DNA from: Thiothrix sp.
GTDB taxonomy: Bacteria > Pseudomonadota > Gammaproteobacteria > Thiotrichales > Thiotrichaceae
Assembly: GCA_011375245.1 (NCBI GenBank)
Contig: DRMA01000057.1
Span: 1-13,959 of the forward strand
DNA: 13,959 bases
Direction of reading: 5' to 3'
Position numbers and translations under genes: made by a program. Positions 13,861-13,959 of the stretch are shown piece after piece; within the stretch, counting starts at the first letter, position 1, and each line of letters opens with the position of its first letter. Below the pieces are notes generated by a model. The model was not told where the DNA came from. It saw nothing but the letters and a program-made list of their open reading frames with translations, and made no database searches.

Positions 13861-13959
13861 TGATATATTCCTGCCATGAAAGTCATTAAACTGTCCACAT
13901 GGGCAAACCAAAATGGTTATTCGTACCGAGGTGCCTATAACCGTTTCAATGCAGGAAGA
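13817..13959 (+). mobile_element. Left end of an IS607-family element (partial)
   Basis: The call rests on the IS607-type recombinase start at 13876. The boundary is approximate. GGG at 13814-13816 is the last G-rich point before an AT-only stretch, and IS607 elements insert at GG. TTACTTTT is repeated at 13841-13848 and 13851-13858 with a 10-base period, and TTACTTAT lies at 13819-13826. These could be subterminal recombinase-binding repeats. The rest of the element, including any tnpB, lies outside the window. Confidence 0.5.
13876..13959 (+). CDS. tnpA: IS607-family serine recombinase TnpA (N-terminal 28 residues)
   Basis: From the ATG at 13876 the frame is open to the window edge and reads MKVIKLSTWANQNGYSYRG, then AYNRFNAGR. 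This matches the start of IS607-type TnpA: a MerR-like helix-turn-helix with the pattern lsxWAxxxGxSYxxAxxxFxxG, which precedes a serine-recombinase catalytic domain. The catalytic part lies outside the window. TnpA cuts and rejoins the element through a circular intermediate using a serine nucleophile. No strong ribosome site is seen upstream. An orphan MerR-type HTH protein is the alternative, but the residue pattern fits IS607 better. Confidence 0.75.
   Translation, partial: MKVIKLSTWANQNGYSYRGAYNRFNAGR

Noticed and set aside
1..13959. CRISPR array, tRNA or rRNA genes
   Set aside because: No regularly spaced direct repeats, cloverleaf-like segments or conserved rRNA stretches were seen by eye on either strand.

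Overview
The window is AT-rich bacterial DNA with compact, mostly co-directional genes and good Shine-Dalgarno sites. It looks like a low-GC gammaproteobacterium. The paired small and large sodium:solute symporter subunits, the OmpA-like, SH3b and LysM envelope proteins, and the exported caspase-fold and WD40-caspase proteins suggest a filamentous sulfur oxidiser of the Beggiatoa/Thiothrix kind. That placement is inference from gene content, not a database match.

Layout. Positions 1-250 (minus) hold the N-terminal part of a PlsC-family acyltransferase, a gene too truncated for a simple ORF listing. Positions 358-1095 (minus) hold an unrecognised helical protein. A 418-base divergent spacer follows, with a perfect 14-bp inverted repeat and a promoter. 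Next comes a two-gene symporter operon (DUF4212 small subunit and large SSF subunit, 1514-3490), closed by a good intrinsic terminator. Then come a small membrane-anchored protein (3625-4050), an exported SH3b-SH3b-LysM protein (4231-4941), a shared bidirectional terminator and a minus-strand EamA/DMT exporter (5026-5949).

Positions 6249-13525 form the most distinctive region: five consecutive plus-strand genes, every one with an apparent signal peptide. They are TPR-OmpA, caspase (C14)-DUF4384, WD40-Ig-like-caspase, vWA-jelly-roll and a small SH3b protein. Both caspase domains keep the His and Cys catalytic dyad. Together they look like an envelope-located caspase module. It would comprise a peptidoglycan-anchored TPR scaffold, one protease with a DUF4384 tail, one protease with a beta-propeller sensor or scaffold, a metal-dependent vWA adhesion or assembly protein, and a wall-binding SH3b protein. 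Joint function is inference from clustering and shared export.

The right edge holds a short unrecognised ORF whose last codons run into very AT-rich DNA, followed by the first 28 codons of an IS607-family serine recombinase. An insertion element therefore begins near 13.8 kb. A palindromic repeat built on TTACGAGGC arms occurs twice, after the symporter operon and between the WD40-caspase and vWA genes. No rRNA, tRNA or CRISPR array was seen.
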